In this document: piece after piece, positions 53,404 through 61,695 of the stretch | Position numbering within the stretch: position 1 is the first letter of the stretch | Layout: each line of letters opens with the position of its first letter | NCBI RefSeq assembly: GCF_000255655.1 | Contig: NZ_JH636434.1 | Location: forward strand, 1,344,581 to 1,408,580 | Direction of reading: 5' to 3' | Length of the DNA stretch: 64,000 bases | From: Schlesneria paludicola DSM 18645 | GTDB taxonomy: Bacteria > Planctomycetota > Planctomycetia > Planctomycetales > Planctomycetaceae | Made by a program: the position numbers and the translations under genes | Notes under the pieces: model-generated | The model's database searches: none | What the model was told of the DNA's origin: nothing | What the model saw: the letters and a program-made list of their open reading frames with translations, nothing else

Positions 53404-55602
53404 ATGCGTTTGACGCTGCGAACACTGCTGGCCTACCTGGATGATGTCCTGTCGCCCGCCGACACCAAGATCATTGGACAGAAGATCCAGGAAAGTCCCA
53501 TGGCCCAGCTGCTCGTCAGCCGGATCAAAGAGGTCATGCGCCGTCGTCGTCTGAAAGCGCCCGAACTGTTTGGAGCCAGTATTGGAATCGATCCAAACAT
53601 CGTCGCGCAGTATCTCGATAACACACTCGCCCCGGAAACGTATGCGGACGTTGAACGCGTCCTGCTGGAGTCGGACGAACTCCTGGCCGAGACGGCCTCC
53701 TGTCATCAGGTCCTGACACTGATCTTGGGTGAGCAGACCGAGGTCTCGCTGGCGAGCCGCGAACGCCTGTATGCGCTCGGCCCCGTCGATTCGACATCGC
53801 AATTGGCTGTCCCCAGCGACACCTCGCTGAGCGTTCAGTCACGCACGCCCGAGTCCATTTCGACGCGCAACGCCCCGCCATCGGGAATCCAGATGGGCAT
53901 GAAATCGGTCAAGGTTGAAGACGAGCGAATCACGACCGTACCGGACTACTTGAAGCCCGCGCCATGGTCGGCGCGATTCTTGCCTTCCGCGATCATCGCC
54001 GCCTTGATCCTGGTTTGTGCGGCCCTCTTTGTTCCCGGCCTCTCCAATATTTTTCAGCAAGCCACGCGTGAGATTCAGCGAAAGGCCCCTCGTGATCAAG
54101 TGATCTCACCGGCTGACGACAGCGAAGAAAGCACGCCCTCGACCGAGAACGACGCGGCCACCGCGACGGTTGCGGCGGCCACCAAGACGACAGAAGCACC
54201 TCGGTCGTCGATCCCCGCTGTGGCGCAGAACGAATTACCCCAAGGGCTCGACCCTGCTCCGCCAATGGACGATTTCGACGCGGACCTGCCGAGCCCCGAA
54301 GTCAACGCACCCACGGAGCCAAAGGATGCGGCCGCACCCGCGGCACCGATTCCCGGCGATCCCGTTGCCAAACCGGTTCCGAATGTGGCCTCGGCCGCAG
54401 GTCCACGGCCAGGAGCGAAGGTCCCCGAAATCCCCGCCGAGATCCTGAGTGAGCTTCAAGTCACATACAGTTCCCCGGAAGGGGTCGTCGTTCGATACGA
54501 CGAATCGCAGCAACACTGGTTTGCTGCACCGCGCCGTCAGGAGATCAAACCGGGTGAGACGATCGCCAATCTCGAGCCATTCGATGGCGTGTTGGAGTTT
54601 GAAAAAGCGGGTGTTCGCGCCCTGGTGGTGAGTGAGGCGGTCGTGAAGTTGATGCCCCCCAGCGACAGCATTCTGCAAGGGCTGGAGATTGGCCACGGAC
54701 GCTTCGTGCTGCAGACGGTCCGAAAAGACGACGAAGCGCGCGGTGCCATCGGAATCACAATTGGCGAGGATACCTGGAAGCTCGAATTGCTGAATCGTGA
54801 CACCGTCTGTGCGATCGAAGTCACACCGCGCGAGCCGGTGCAGTTCCAGAAATACAATGATTACCACTGGTACATGGCGACACTGTATGTCATGTCGGGA
54901 ACTGCAAGATGGACTCACCGCGACGGGCCGCCGATCGAGATTCCGCAATCCAAGGCACTCACGATTGTCCCGGAACGTGACGTCTCGTCCAGGATGGAGC
55001 CGATCGCGATTGCGTCGCCGCCAGACTGGACCGATGCGTCCAAGCGACGAACCGCCCCGCTACGACGATATCTGGTTCCGTTCGAGAAGGCGTTCGAGCC
55101 GGACCTGGCTGTCGAGCAATCGCTGTTGATGCTGGTCAAGACAACCAAAAATCCTAAGATCGCGGAGCTGGCGACCCGGGGATTGTCCGCCGTTCACAAC
55201 TACCGGGCCCTTGTCGAAACCCTGGCCGAATGCCCGCACGAAGATGCCCGGTTCGCGGCTCGCGACGGATTGCGGCAGTGGCTTCCTATGGAAATCGATC
55301 GGGGAAGACTTCTGAAAGCCGAGCTCGAGACCTACTATTCCCCCGTCGATGCCGAGGCGGTCTACCGGCTGCTTTGGGGCTTCACACCCGAAGATGTCAA
55401 AGACTCGCCCGTGACGTCGTCACTTTTCCCCAACTGGATGCTCAGCCAGAAACTGGAAATTCGTGAATTGGCCGATTTCTGGGTTGAACGACTGACACGA
55501 CGAAAATCGGAATATCGCGCCAACGCTGACGAGAAACAGCGACTGGCGTACGTTCGCCGATTGGAAGCCATGATCGAACGAGACAAGGGGCTGATCAAGT
55601 AA
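53404..55602 (+). CDS. Planctomycete membrane protein with duplicated N-terminal module
   Basis: A 732-residue protein of a type common in planctomycetes, without known function. Two similar helical modules occur in tandem: LLAYLDDVLSPADTKIIGQ (8-26) and VAQYLDNTLAPETYADVER (67-85), each followed by a helix. They resemble anti-sigma or zf-HC2-like N-terminal parts but lack the Cys/His zinc ligands. A membrane span lies at 192-211, then an Ala/Pro/Thr-rich linker (220-330), and a large outer domain with FecR-like strands (ITIGEDTWKLELLNRDTV) and a helical end. So it may be a signal-transmitting membrane protein. AGAGGAA lies seven bases before the ATG. A long hairpin starts just after its stop. 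Confidence 0.78.
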   Translation: MRLTLRTLLAYLDDVLSPADTKIIGQKIQESPMAQLLVSRIKEVMRRRRLKAPELFGASIGIDPNIVAQYLDNTLAPETYADVERVLLESDELLAETASCHQVLTLILGEQTEVSLASRERLYALGPVDSTSQLAVPSDTSLSVQSRTPESISTRNAPPSGIQMGMKSVKVEDERITTVPDYLKPAPWSARFLPSAIIAALILVCAALFVPGLSNIFQQATREIQRKAPRDQVISPADDSEESTPSTENDAATATVAAATKTTEAPRSSIPAVAQNELPQGLDPAPPMDDFDADLPSPEVNAPTEPKDAAAPAAPIPGDPVAKPVPNVASAAGPRPGAKVPEIPAEILSELQVTYSSPEGVVVRYDESQQHWFAAPRRQEIKPGETIANLEPFDGVLEFEKAGVRALVVSEAVVKLMPPSDSILQGLEIGHGRFVLQTVRKDDEARGAIGITIGEDTWKLELLNRDTVCAIEVTPREPVQFQKYNDYHWYMATLYVMSGTARWTHRDGPPIEIPQSKALTIVPERDVSSRMEPIAIASPPDWTDASKRRTAPLRRYLVPFEKAFEPDLAVEQSLLMLVKTTKNPKIAELATRGLSAVHNYRALVETLAECPHEDARFAARDGLRQWLPMEIDRGRLLKAELETYYSPVDAEAVYRLLWGFTPEDVKDSPVTSSLFPNWMLSQKLEIRELADFWVERLTRRKSEYRANADEKQRLAYVRRLEAMIERDKGLIK

Positions 55603-55603
55603 C

Positions 55604-55701
55604 CTCGTTAAGTTTCCCAGCGAGTTGAAATCATAAAGGGGACTGGCTCCGCAAGGTGCCTGTTCCCTTTATGATTTCAACTCGAAAAGCACGGGAACGA
55701 G
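55604..55701. repeat. GGGGACTGGC-family hairpin, copy 3 (98 bases)
   Basis: CGAGTTGAAATCATAAAGGG followed by GAC (55621-55643) pairs with its inverted copy at 55662-55684 with one difference, a possible G-U pair. Beyond an unpaired 11-base stretch on each side, CTCGTT (55604-55609) pairs with AACGAG (55696-55701). The core GGGGACTGGCTCCGCAAGGT is shared with copies 1 and 2. It begins two bases after the upstream gene's stop codon. Confidence 0.92.
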
Positions 55702-56250
55702 AAGAACCTTCGTCGTCACCACACGCTCGGCGATCCAATCAACACGCCCCTCAACGACGTGGTTCCGTCGTGCACTTCCCGCCTCCAGAAGTCCGGCATG
55801 GGGACCGCCACAAAGAGCCACACGGCCCCCCGACCTGCAGCGGCACCAAGAGGCACCGGGTCGCAGTCCCGATAGGCTCGCAAGCGTCTCGCGCAGGAAC
55901 ATTGCGAGGGCGTCGCGCCTTCAATTCCGGTTTGAGTCCTCACAGAACCAAATTGGCGCGATTCACAGGCAGAACTGCAAGGCAGCTAGGCAGACACCGG
56001 AAATGCGAAAACAAATTTCTTCACATTCCCGACACGACAAGGACCTCAAATAGGTCTTCGAATTAGCGGGCGTTTTTTTCAAGTCGCCAAATTTTTGCTC
56101 CGCCGTCACTTTTTCGGGCACGCAGGTTGCGTTCGCCCGGATTATTCGCCCTGAAGTCGCGCGCTCCCGTGATTCAGTCGGGTCGAATCTGGTGGACGAG
56201 AATTTGTTTCTCGACGGTTATGAATGAATCATACTTTGAGGAAGCGCACG
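55702..56250. other. 549-base region upstream of amt; no gene seen
   Basis: Holds the amt promoter and leader. A GACCT-caaat-AGGTC inverted repeat at about 56041-56055 and a run of seven T at about 56073-56079 lie in the middle and could be a weak terminator. Open frames on both strands have no domain. No known riboswitch seen. Confidence 0.45.
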
Positions 56251-57786
56251 ATGAAGATGTTGACTGTTTCGAGCGGTTGGCGGTGTGTACCCGCCGGCCT
56301 CGCCGCGTTGCTAATGCTCTTTTCCATGGCATTGCAGCCACCGGCTTGGGGCCAGGATGCACCGGCTGCAGCAGCAACCACTGAGGCACCTGCGACCGCA
56401 GCCGAAACACCCGCCGCTGAAACCCCACCACCACCTGCGCCGCTGACCACAGCCGAAATCAAGGTCATGCTGGACACCGTGTGGGTACTCATCACCGGGA
56501 TGCTCGTGTTCTTCATGAATCTCGGATTCGCAGCGATCGAATCCGGGATGTGTCGCGCCAAGAACTGCGTGAATATTCTGTCGAAGAACTTCATCGTGTT
56601 CGCCGTTTCCACAATTGCATTCTGGGCAATCGGCTGGGGCCTGATGTTCGGAAACGATAAGCCTGAAGAAGGCAAAAGCGATGGCGGCTGGTACGGAAAA
56701 GCGGGTCTGCTATTCGTCCAAGGGGCTGACAACAGCCCTGCGACGGGCGACGGGTACAAAGGAGACTACGCGTCGATCGGCTGGACCGGTGTTCCGCTCA
56801 ATGCCAAATTTTTCTTCCAGCTTGTGTTCGCTGGCACCGCTGCCACGATCGTCTCGGGTGCCGTGGCCGAGCGGATCAAGTACCACACGTTCATTGTCTT
56901 CAGCTTCCTGATGGGCACCTTGATTTATCCAATCGTGGGACACTGGATCTGGGGCGGTGGCTATTTGGCTTCCAAGGGTTTCTTCGACTTCGCTGGGTCG
57001 ACTCAAGTGCATTCACTCGGTGGTTGGGCCGCTTTGGCTGGTGTCATCGTTCTGGGACCGCGTATTGGAAAATATTCAGCCGAGGGAAAAGTTCAGGCGA
57101 TACCGGGTCATAACATGTCGCTTGCCACAATCGGATGCTTGATCCTTTGGTTCGGCTGGTTCGGATTCAACCCAGGTAGCACGATGGGTGTCGATCCCGG
57201 CCTGATGTCCCATGTGGCCGTCACCACGAACACTGCCGCCGCGTTTGCAACCATTACCGCCACGGCAACCGCGTGGTGCCTGCTCGGTAAGCCCGATATC
57301 GGAATGACATTGAACGGCTGTCTTGCCGGACTTGTCGCAATCACCGCCCCCTGTGCGTTCGTCTCGATTTGGAGTTCGGTCATTATTGGCAGTATCGCCG
57401 GAGTGGTTGTCGTGATCGCGGTCATGTCGTTTGACCGAATCGGGATCGATGATCCTGTCGGGGCGACGTCCGTCCATCTTGTGAACGGAGTCTTCGGAAC
57501 ACTTTGTATCGGGCTCTTCACGGAAACGTCGCTGATTCCAGCCGGAACAACGTTGAAGGCCGGTCTGTTTACAGGTGGCGGCACGGATCAACTCATCGTC
57601 CAGGCCATCGGGGTTGGAATGTGTTTCGCCTATGTCTTCCCCGTCTCGCTGGTCATCTGGTTTATTCTGAAGGCCACGATGGGGCTGCGAGTGACGCGTC
57701 AAGAAGAAATCGAAGGCTTGGACATCGGTGAACACGGCAACGAAGCCTATCCAGGTTTCGTCATGCAAGCACCATCCGGTCACTGA
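56251..57786 (+). CDS. amt: Ammonium transporter (Amt family)
   Basis: An 511-residue ammonium channel. It has an N-terminal signal (LAALLMLFSMALQPPAWGQ) and an Ala/Pro/Thr-rich spacer (31-60), then 11 membrane spans with the family blocks GFAAIESGMCRAKNCVNILSKNF, GAVAERIKYHTFIVFSFLMG, GHWIWGGGYLA, the pore His of VHSLGGWAAL, WFGWFGFNPGST and a late DDPVGATSVHLVNG with the second His. The signal-bearing N-terminus is usual for gram-negative AmtB. GAGGAAG lies eight bases before the ATG at 56251, so I prefer it to 56224. No glnK gene follows, although the two are usually linked. Confidence 0.95.
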   Translation: MKMLTVSSGWRCVPAGLAALLMLFSMALQPPAWGQDAPAAAATTEAPATAAETPAAETPPPPAPLTTAEIKVMLDTVWVLITGMLVFFMNLGFAAIESGMCRAKNCVNILSKNFIVFAVSTIAFWAIGWGLMFGNDKPEEGKSDGGWYGKAGLLFVQGADNSPATGDGYKGDYASIGWTGVPLNAKFFFQLVFAGTAATIVSGAVAERIKYHTFIVFSFLMGTLIYPIVGHWIWGGGYLASKGFFDFAGSTQVHSLGGWAALAGVIVLGPRIGKYSAEGKVQAIPGHNMSLATIGCLILWFGWFGFNPGSTMGVDPGLMSHVAVTTNTAAAFATITATATAWCLLGKPDIGMTLNGCLAGLVAITAPCAFVSIWSSVIIGSIAGVVVVIAVMSFDRIGIDDPVGATSVHLVNGVFGTLCIGLFTETSLIPAGTTLKAGLFTGGGTDQLIVQAIGVGMCFAYVFPVSLVIWFILKATMGLRVTRQEEIEGLDIGEHGNEAYPGFVMQAPSGH

Positions 57787-58087
57787 TCCCATCCGGTCAC
57801 CGATCGAAGTCTCCGCGAGGATCAGTTCGCGGGGATGATCGGATTGTGATTCATTTGAAAAAACGCGGGGATTCGAGATCGCTCGATCCCCGCGTTCGTC
57901 ATTGGAGAACGAGCCTCGACCAGCGTTTCGAGCGAAACCAAATTTCGAGATCACCGTACATGTGCGTCCGCAACGAGACAATCACTCACTGCAGACTTTA
58001 TGAAGTATGCAACGTCGTTTATGCTGGAACTTCCGCTATGCAAGTTCATTCCTGATTGTTCCCGCCGCCTGTTGTGTGAGGTCTTTG
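57787..58087. other. Intergenic region with amt 3' hairpin
   Basis: AACGCGGGGATTCGAG (57862-57877) and CTCGATCCCCGCGTT (57882-57896) make a 15-bp stem with one bulged base and a tetraloop, preceded by six A, so it could end transcription on the minus strand and stabilise the amt transcript on the plus strand. The rest holds the promoter of the propeller protein. Confidence 0.65.
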
Positions 58088-59431
58088 ATGAACGCCCTGT
58101 ATCGTGCTCTGGCTATCGCTGTGATCTCAACCGTTTGTTGTCAGGTGTCTTCTGCAAACGAATGGCGGCAGTTCCGCGGTCCCGATGGACAAGGTCACGC
58201 CGCAGGGGCAACCAACCTGCCAACCGAGTGGAGCGAGACGGACAACATCCTGTGGAAGGCCGAGATCCCCGGTCGTGGCTGGTCGTCACCTGTCTTCGCC
58301 GATTCCACGATCTGGCTCACGACGGCGATCGAAAAGCCGCTTTCCCCAGAGCAAGAGGCGGAACTGCGGGAGAAAAAACTGGCGGGAAATCCCGTTGCCA
58401 AACAGATGAATTTGTTCGAGTCCGTCGCACTGCATGCCATCGGAATCAATCCCAGAACGGGGGCGGTCGAACACAACATTCCGCTGTTCGTTCTGACTGA
58501 GCTCGAACCGATTCATTCGCTCAACAGCTTCGCGTCTCCGTCACCCGTGCTCGATGGAACTCGGTTGTATTGCCACTTTGGCGAACTCGGTACCGCGTGC
58601 GTGGACACCGAAACGAATTCGATCAAATGGAAGGCACAACTGCCGTCCAACCATTCGGTTGGCCCCGGCAGTTCTCCAATTGTCCATCAGGATCTGTTCA
58701 TCGTCCCGTGCGATGGAACCGAACAGCAGTACGTCATCGGACTCGACAAGATGAGCGGCGAGCAGGTCTGGAAGACCAAGCGTCCACCGCTCACCGGTAC
58801 GACGGGTGATGTGCACAAGTCATTCAGCACACCGCTGGTCGTGAATGTCGACAACCGCGATCAGGTCATCATCCCCGGAGCGCAGTGGGTCGTCGCCTAT
58901 GACCCGCGCGATGGATATGAGATTTGGCGCGTGCGCCACGGCGAAGGATTCTCGAATGTCCCACGCCCTGTGGTCGGCAACGGAATGGCCTATATCTGCA
59001 CCGGCTTCATGCAGCCGCAGATCTGGGCCATCGGTCTCGACGGCCGGGGTGACGTCTCCCAAACGCACGTCAAATTCAAGATCCCGAAACAGGTCCCAAA
59101 TACTCCATCGCCGATCCTTATCGAAAATCAGCTGTACTTCATCTCGGATCAGGGAGTTGCGACAAGCATCGACGCCAACACAGGCGAGGTCATCTGGACC
59201 AAGCGGGTCTCGGGCAACTTTTCGTCGTCGCCACTTTTCGCCGACGGTAAACTGTACTTCTGCAGTCATGAAGGCAAAACGACGATCATCCGGCCGGGAC
59301 GCGAATACGACGAAGTCGCCGTCAACACCCTGAACGGACAACTCATGGCATCGCCAGCGGTCCTCGACGAGTCGTTGTTACTACGCAGTCAGTCCCACCT
59401 CTATCGAGTCGGAATCGCAGCCCGCCCGTGA
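58088..59431 (+). CDS. Secreted PQQ-like beta-propeller protein
   Basis: A 447-residue protein with a signal peptide (LYRALAIAVISTVCCQVSSA). The mature part starts NEWRQFRGPDGQGHA, the opening typical of planctomycete PQQ-propeller proteins, and contains blade strands such as NILWKAEIPGRGWSSPVF, SIKWKAQLP, GYEIWRVRHGEGF and GEVIWTKRVSGNFSSSPL. It resembles BamB and quinoprotein dehydrogenases but lacks the residues that bind PQQ, so it is likelier a structural or sugar-binding propeller in the periplasm. GAGG lies six bases before the chosen ATG. Confidence 0.88.
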   Translation: MNALYRALAIAVISTVCCQVSSANEWRQFRGPDGQGHAAGATNLPTEWSETDNILWKAEIPGRGWSSPVFADSTIWLTTAIEKPLSPEQEAELREKKLAGNPVAKQMNLFESVALHAIGINPRTGAVEHNIPLFVLTELEPIHSLNSFASPSPVLDGTRLYCHFGELGTACVDTETNSIKWKAQLPSNHSVGPGSSPIVHQDLFIVPCDGTEQQYVIGLDKMSGEQVWKTKRPPLTGTTGDVHKSFSTPLVVNVDNRDQVIIPGAQWVVAYDPRDGYEIWRVRHGEGFSNVPRPVVGNGMAYICTGFMQPQIWAIGLDGRGDVSQTHVKFKIPKQVPNTPSPILIENQLYFISDQGVATSIDANTGEVIWTKRVSGNFSSSPLFADGKLYFCSHEGKTTIIRPGREYDEVAVNTLNGQLMASPAVLDESLLLRSQSHLYRVGIAARP

Positions 59432-59531
59432 TCTTGGACATTGTCCGACGTCCGAATTTGCGTTTCCCCTTGCCACGACAGGTCACTTCGTGAACCGATT
59501 GTGCGGCGCAAAAACGCAATTTGAGGTCGAC

Positions 59532-60842
59532 TCAAATCTCACTCCTGGCATCCCTCAATTGCTCGAGTCGATGAATGGAATCCGCCAAAGTGCTGGCATC
59601 ATGGGTCGGCTGCTGCAGATACGATTCGATCATCGCCTGCAATCGCAGCGCCGCATCGACGACGGAATTGGCGCCTGCCTGATAGGCCCCGATCGAGATC
59701 AGATCGTCCGCTTGCTGACGCGCCGCCATCAACTGCCGTAACGAACTGGCCGCCTGACGATGCGACGGCGTCGTCGTATCGGGCATCAATCGAGACACGC
59801 TTCCCAGGACATCCACCGCCGGAAAATGCCCCTGCTGCGCAAGAGACCGCGACAAGATGATATGCCCATCCAGGATTCCGCGAACGGTGTCGGAAATCGG
59901 TTCGTTGGTGTCATCTCCTTCCACCAGCACCGTATAAAATCCGGAAATACTTCCATGTTCCGTGCGGCCGCAACGTTCGAGTAACTTGGGAAGCAGTGCA
60001 AAGACACTCGGCGGATTTCCACGAGTTGCAGGATGCTCGCCCGCAGCGAGTCCGATCTCACGCTGTGCCTGTGCGAACCGCGTCACACTGTCCATCATCA
60101 GCAAGACGTCACTCGCCGAATCACGAAAGTACTCGGCGATCGCTGTTCCCAAGTACGCCGCTCGCAACCGCAGAATCGCGGGATCGTCACTCGTTGCGAC
60201 CACGACGACACTGCGTGACAACCCGTGCGGTCCCAAATCCCGCTCAATGAATTCTCGCACTTCGCGACCACGTTCACCGATGAGAATCACGACGTTGACG
60301 GAGGCGGCCGTCGCTCGCGCGATCTGCCCCAGCAGGGTGCTCTTTCCGACCCCGCTGCCCGAAAAAATCCCGAGCCGCTGTCCCTTCCCCATCGTGAGCA
60401 AGCCGTCGATCGCGCGCACTCCCGTCGAAAGTGGCTCATCGATCCGAGGGCGGCTCATGGGTGGAATCGGCTTCTGATGCAGACAAACTCGATCTGGCAA
60501 GATTGGACTCGGACGCAGATCAATGAACTCCCCGCGTGCATTAATGATCCGCCCCAATAGACCTTGGCCAACTTTCACCCGCTGGACGGAATGCCCCAGA
60601 ACGACGCGCGTTCCGCGCCGAACTCCGCTCATTTCGTCATAAGGAAACAAGAGCGTTTCTTCACCCGAGAAGCCGACGACCTCCGCTTCCAGCGAGCCAC
60701 CATGATCCGCTTCGAGCCTGGCGATGGCGCCCAGCGGCGCGGGGAAACCCGCCACGGCGATCGTCATCCCGACAATCTTCGTGACACGCCCGGTCAATTT
60801 CGCAGCGGCAATCCGCTGAAGATGATCTTCCAAATCCAGCAT
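59532..60842 (-). CDS. fliI: Flagellar export ATPase FliI
   Basis: FliI is the hexameric ATPase that feeds flagellar type III export. The 436-residue protein has the F1-like beta-barrel start, Walker A GIFSGSGVGKSTLL, ILIGERGREVREF, Walker B VLLMMDSVTRFAQAQREIG, and the late FYTVLVEGDDTNEPISD loop that marks FliI against F1-beta. Length is normal. It follows fliH by 56 bases in the same direction. fliJ, which usually comes next, is not recognised in the 100 bases to the next gene, which is on the other strand. Confidence 0.96.
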   Translation of the reverse strand: MLDLEDHLQRIAAAKLTGRVTKIVGMTIAVAGFPAPLGAIARLEADHGGSLEAEVVGFSGEETLLFPYDEMSGVRRGTRVVLGHSVQRVKVGQGLLGRIINARGEFIDLRPSPILPDRVCLHQKPIPPMSRPRIDEPLSTGVRAIDGLLTMGKGQRLGIFSGSGVGKSTLLGQIARATAASVNVVILIGERGREVREFIERDLGPHGLSRSVVVVATSDDPAILRLRAAYLGTAIAEYFRDSASDVLLMMDSVTRFAQAQREIGLAAGEHPATRGNPPSVFALLPKLLERCGRTEHGSISGFYTVLVEGDDTNEPISDTVRGILDGHIILSRSLAQQGHFPAVDVLGSVSRLMPDTTTPSHRQAASSLRQLMAARQQADDLISIGAYQAGANSVVDAALRLQAMIESYLQQPTHDASTLADSIHRLEQLRDARSEI

Positions 60843-60898
60843 CTGGCAGCCTTAGTGAAATTCGATCCACCGTCGCGACACAGGTCATCAAACCGGCA

Positions 60899-61594
60899 CT
60901 AGTTCATCAATTCATCCGCGATGCGACCCAACATCGTTTCGATTGTCGCATCGATTTCGCCATGCCGCGTTTCGATTCGACATCCCCCCCGCGTCATGCC
61001 CGCGTCCGACACGATCGTTGTTTCACCACACGCCGTCAGCGATTGGACCACCTGCACCGCGCGGTCACCAAGGATCCCCAGGTCCGCCGAATTCAGATGA
61101 ATCGTCAACTGCGGCTGGCCGACAGCAAGTCGCAGCGCGGCAGCAATCATCTCCTTCGCATCGCCCGGCCGTGACTCAAGTTGCCGCTGCAGCAATTTCT
61201 CAGCAATGGCGACGCTGATTCGCACCGCCGTTTGCTCCCAGCGCTGAATCCAGCGATCTCGCTCTTCACGAAGAAGTGCCGCCGCGTTCTGGAGCGCGGG
61301 GAGCGCCGTCGACAATTGCTCGGTGATTTGCGTCTCGGCAATTTCACTCGCTTGTCGGTGAATTGCCTCAGTCGCCTCTCGCATTCCTTCGTCAAGTCCC
61401 GACGTTCGTGCTTCACCCGCAGCGCGTTCCCGAATCTCGTGCGCCTCGCGATGCGCCGCCTCAACAATCGCCGATGCCTCGCGTGAGGCAACCTCCGTCA
61501 ATTGCTCTGCCGCCAGTCGGAAGTCGACGAGATTATAGGAGCCTGGTTCGCGTACCTGACGGACTTCCGACGCTTTAATGATCCGAGCGGACAT
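60899..61594 (-). CDS. fliH: Flagellar export regulator FliH
   Basis: FliH binds FliI and ties it to the export gate. The 231-residue protein has a basic N-terminus, a long Ala/Glu-rich helix (ATEAIHRQASEIAETQ, residues 40-110) and a C-terminal V-ATPase-E-like domain with RISVAIAEKLLQRQLESRPGD and a late EATRHGEID-like RIETRHGEIDATIE. The GxxxG-type repeats of some FliH are weak here. It lies between fliI and the FliF-FliG gene, the usual position in flagellar operons. It starts after an AT-rich gap of 101 bases. Confidence 0.9.
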   Translation of the reverse strand: MSARIIKASEVRQVREPGSYNLVDFRLAAEQLTEVASREASAIVEAAHREAHEIRERAAGEARTSGLDEGMREATEAIHRQASEIAETQITEQLSTALPALQNAAALLREERDRWIQRWEQTAVRISVAIAEKLLQRQLESRPGDAKEMIAAALRLAVGQPQLTIHLNSADLGILGDRAVQVVQSLTACGETTIVSDAGMTRGGCRIETRHGEIDATIETMLGRIADELMN

Positions 61595-61695
61595 GACGAC
61601 GCTCTCAAATGACTTTATGACTTATTAGTCAATAATTATTAATATCACTTATTTACAACACATGAAAATTGCATCTTGCGCAATTTTGTCAGACA
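61595..61695 (-). promoter_or_regulatory. AT-rich gap with inverted repeat before fliH
   Basis: In an otherwise GC-rich window this 100-base gap is strongly AT-rich. TGACT-tatt-AGTCA (61618-61631) is a perfect inverted repeat, and on the minus strand TTGACT followed by AT-rich bases could form a -35 element and spacer for fliH. A short promoter or an operator for flagellar control is possible. Confidence 0.45.

Noticed and set aside
55656-56066. 136-residue plus frame and minus-strand frames upstream of amt
   Set aside because: Begins inside the hairpin repeat and has low-complexity Arg/Ser content without homology that I recognise.
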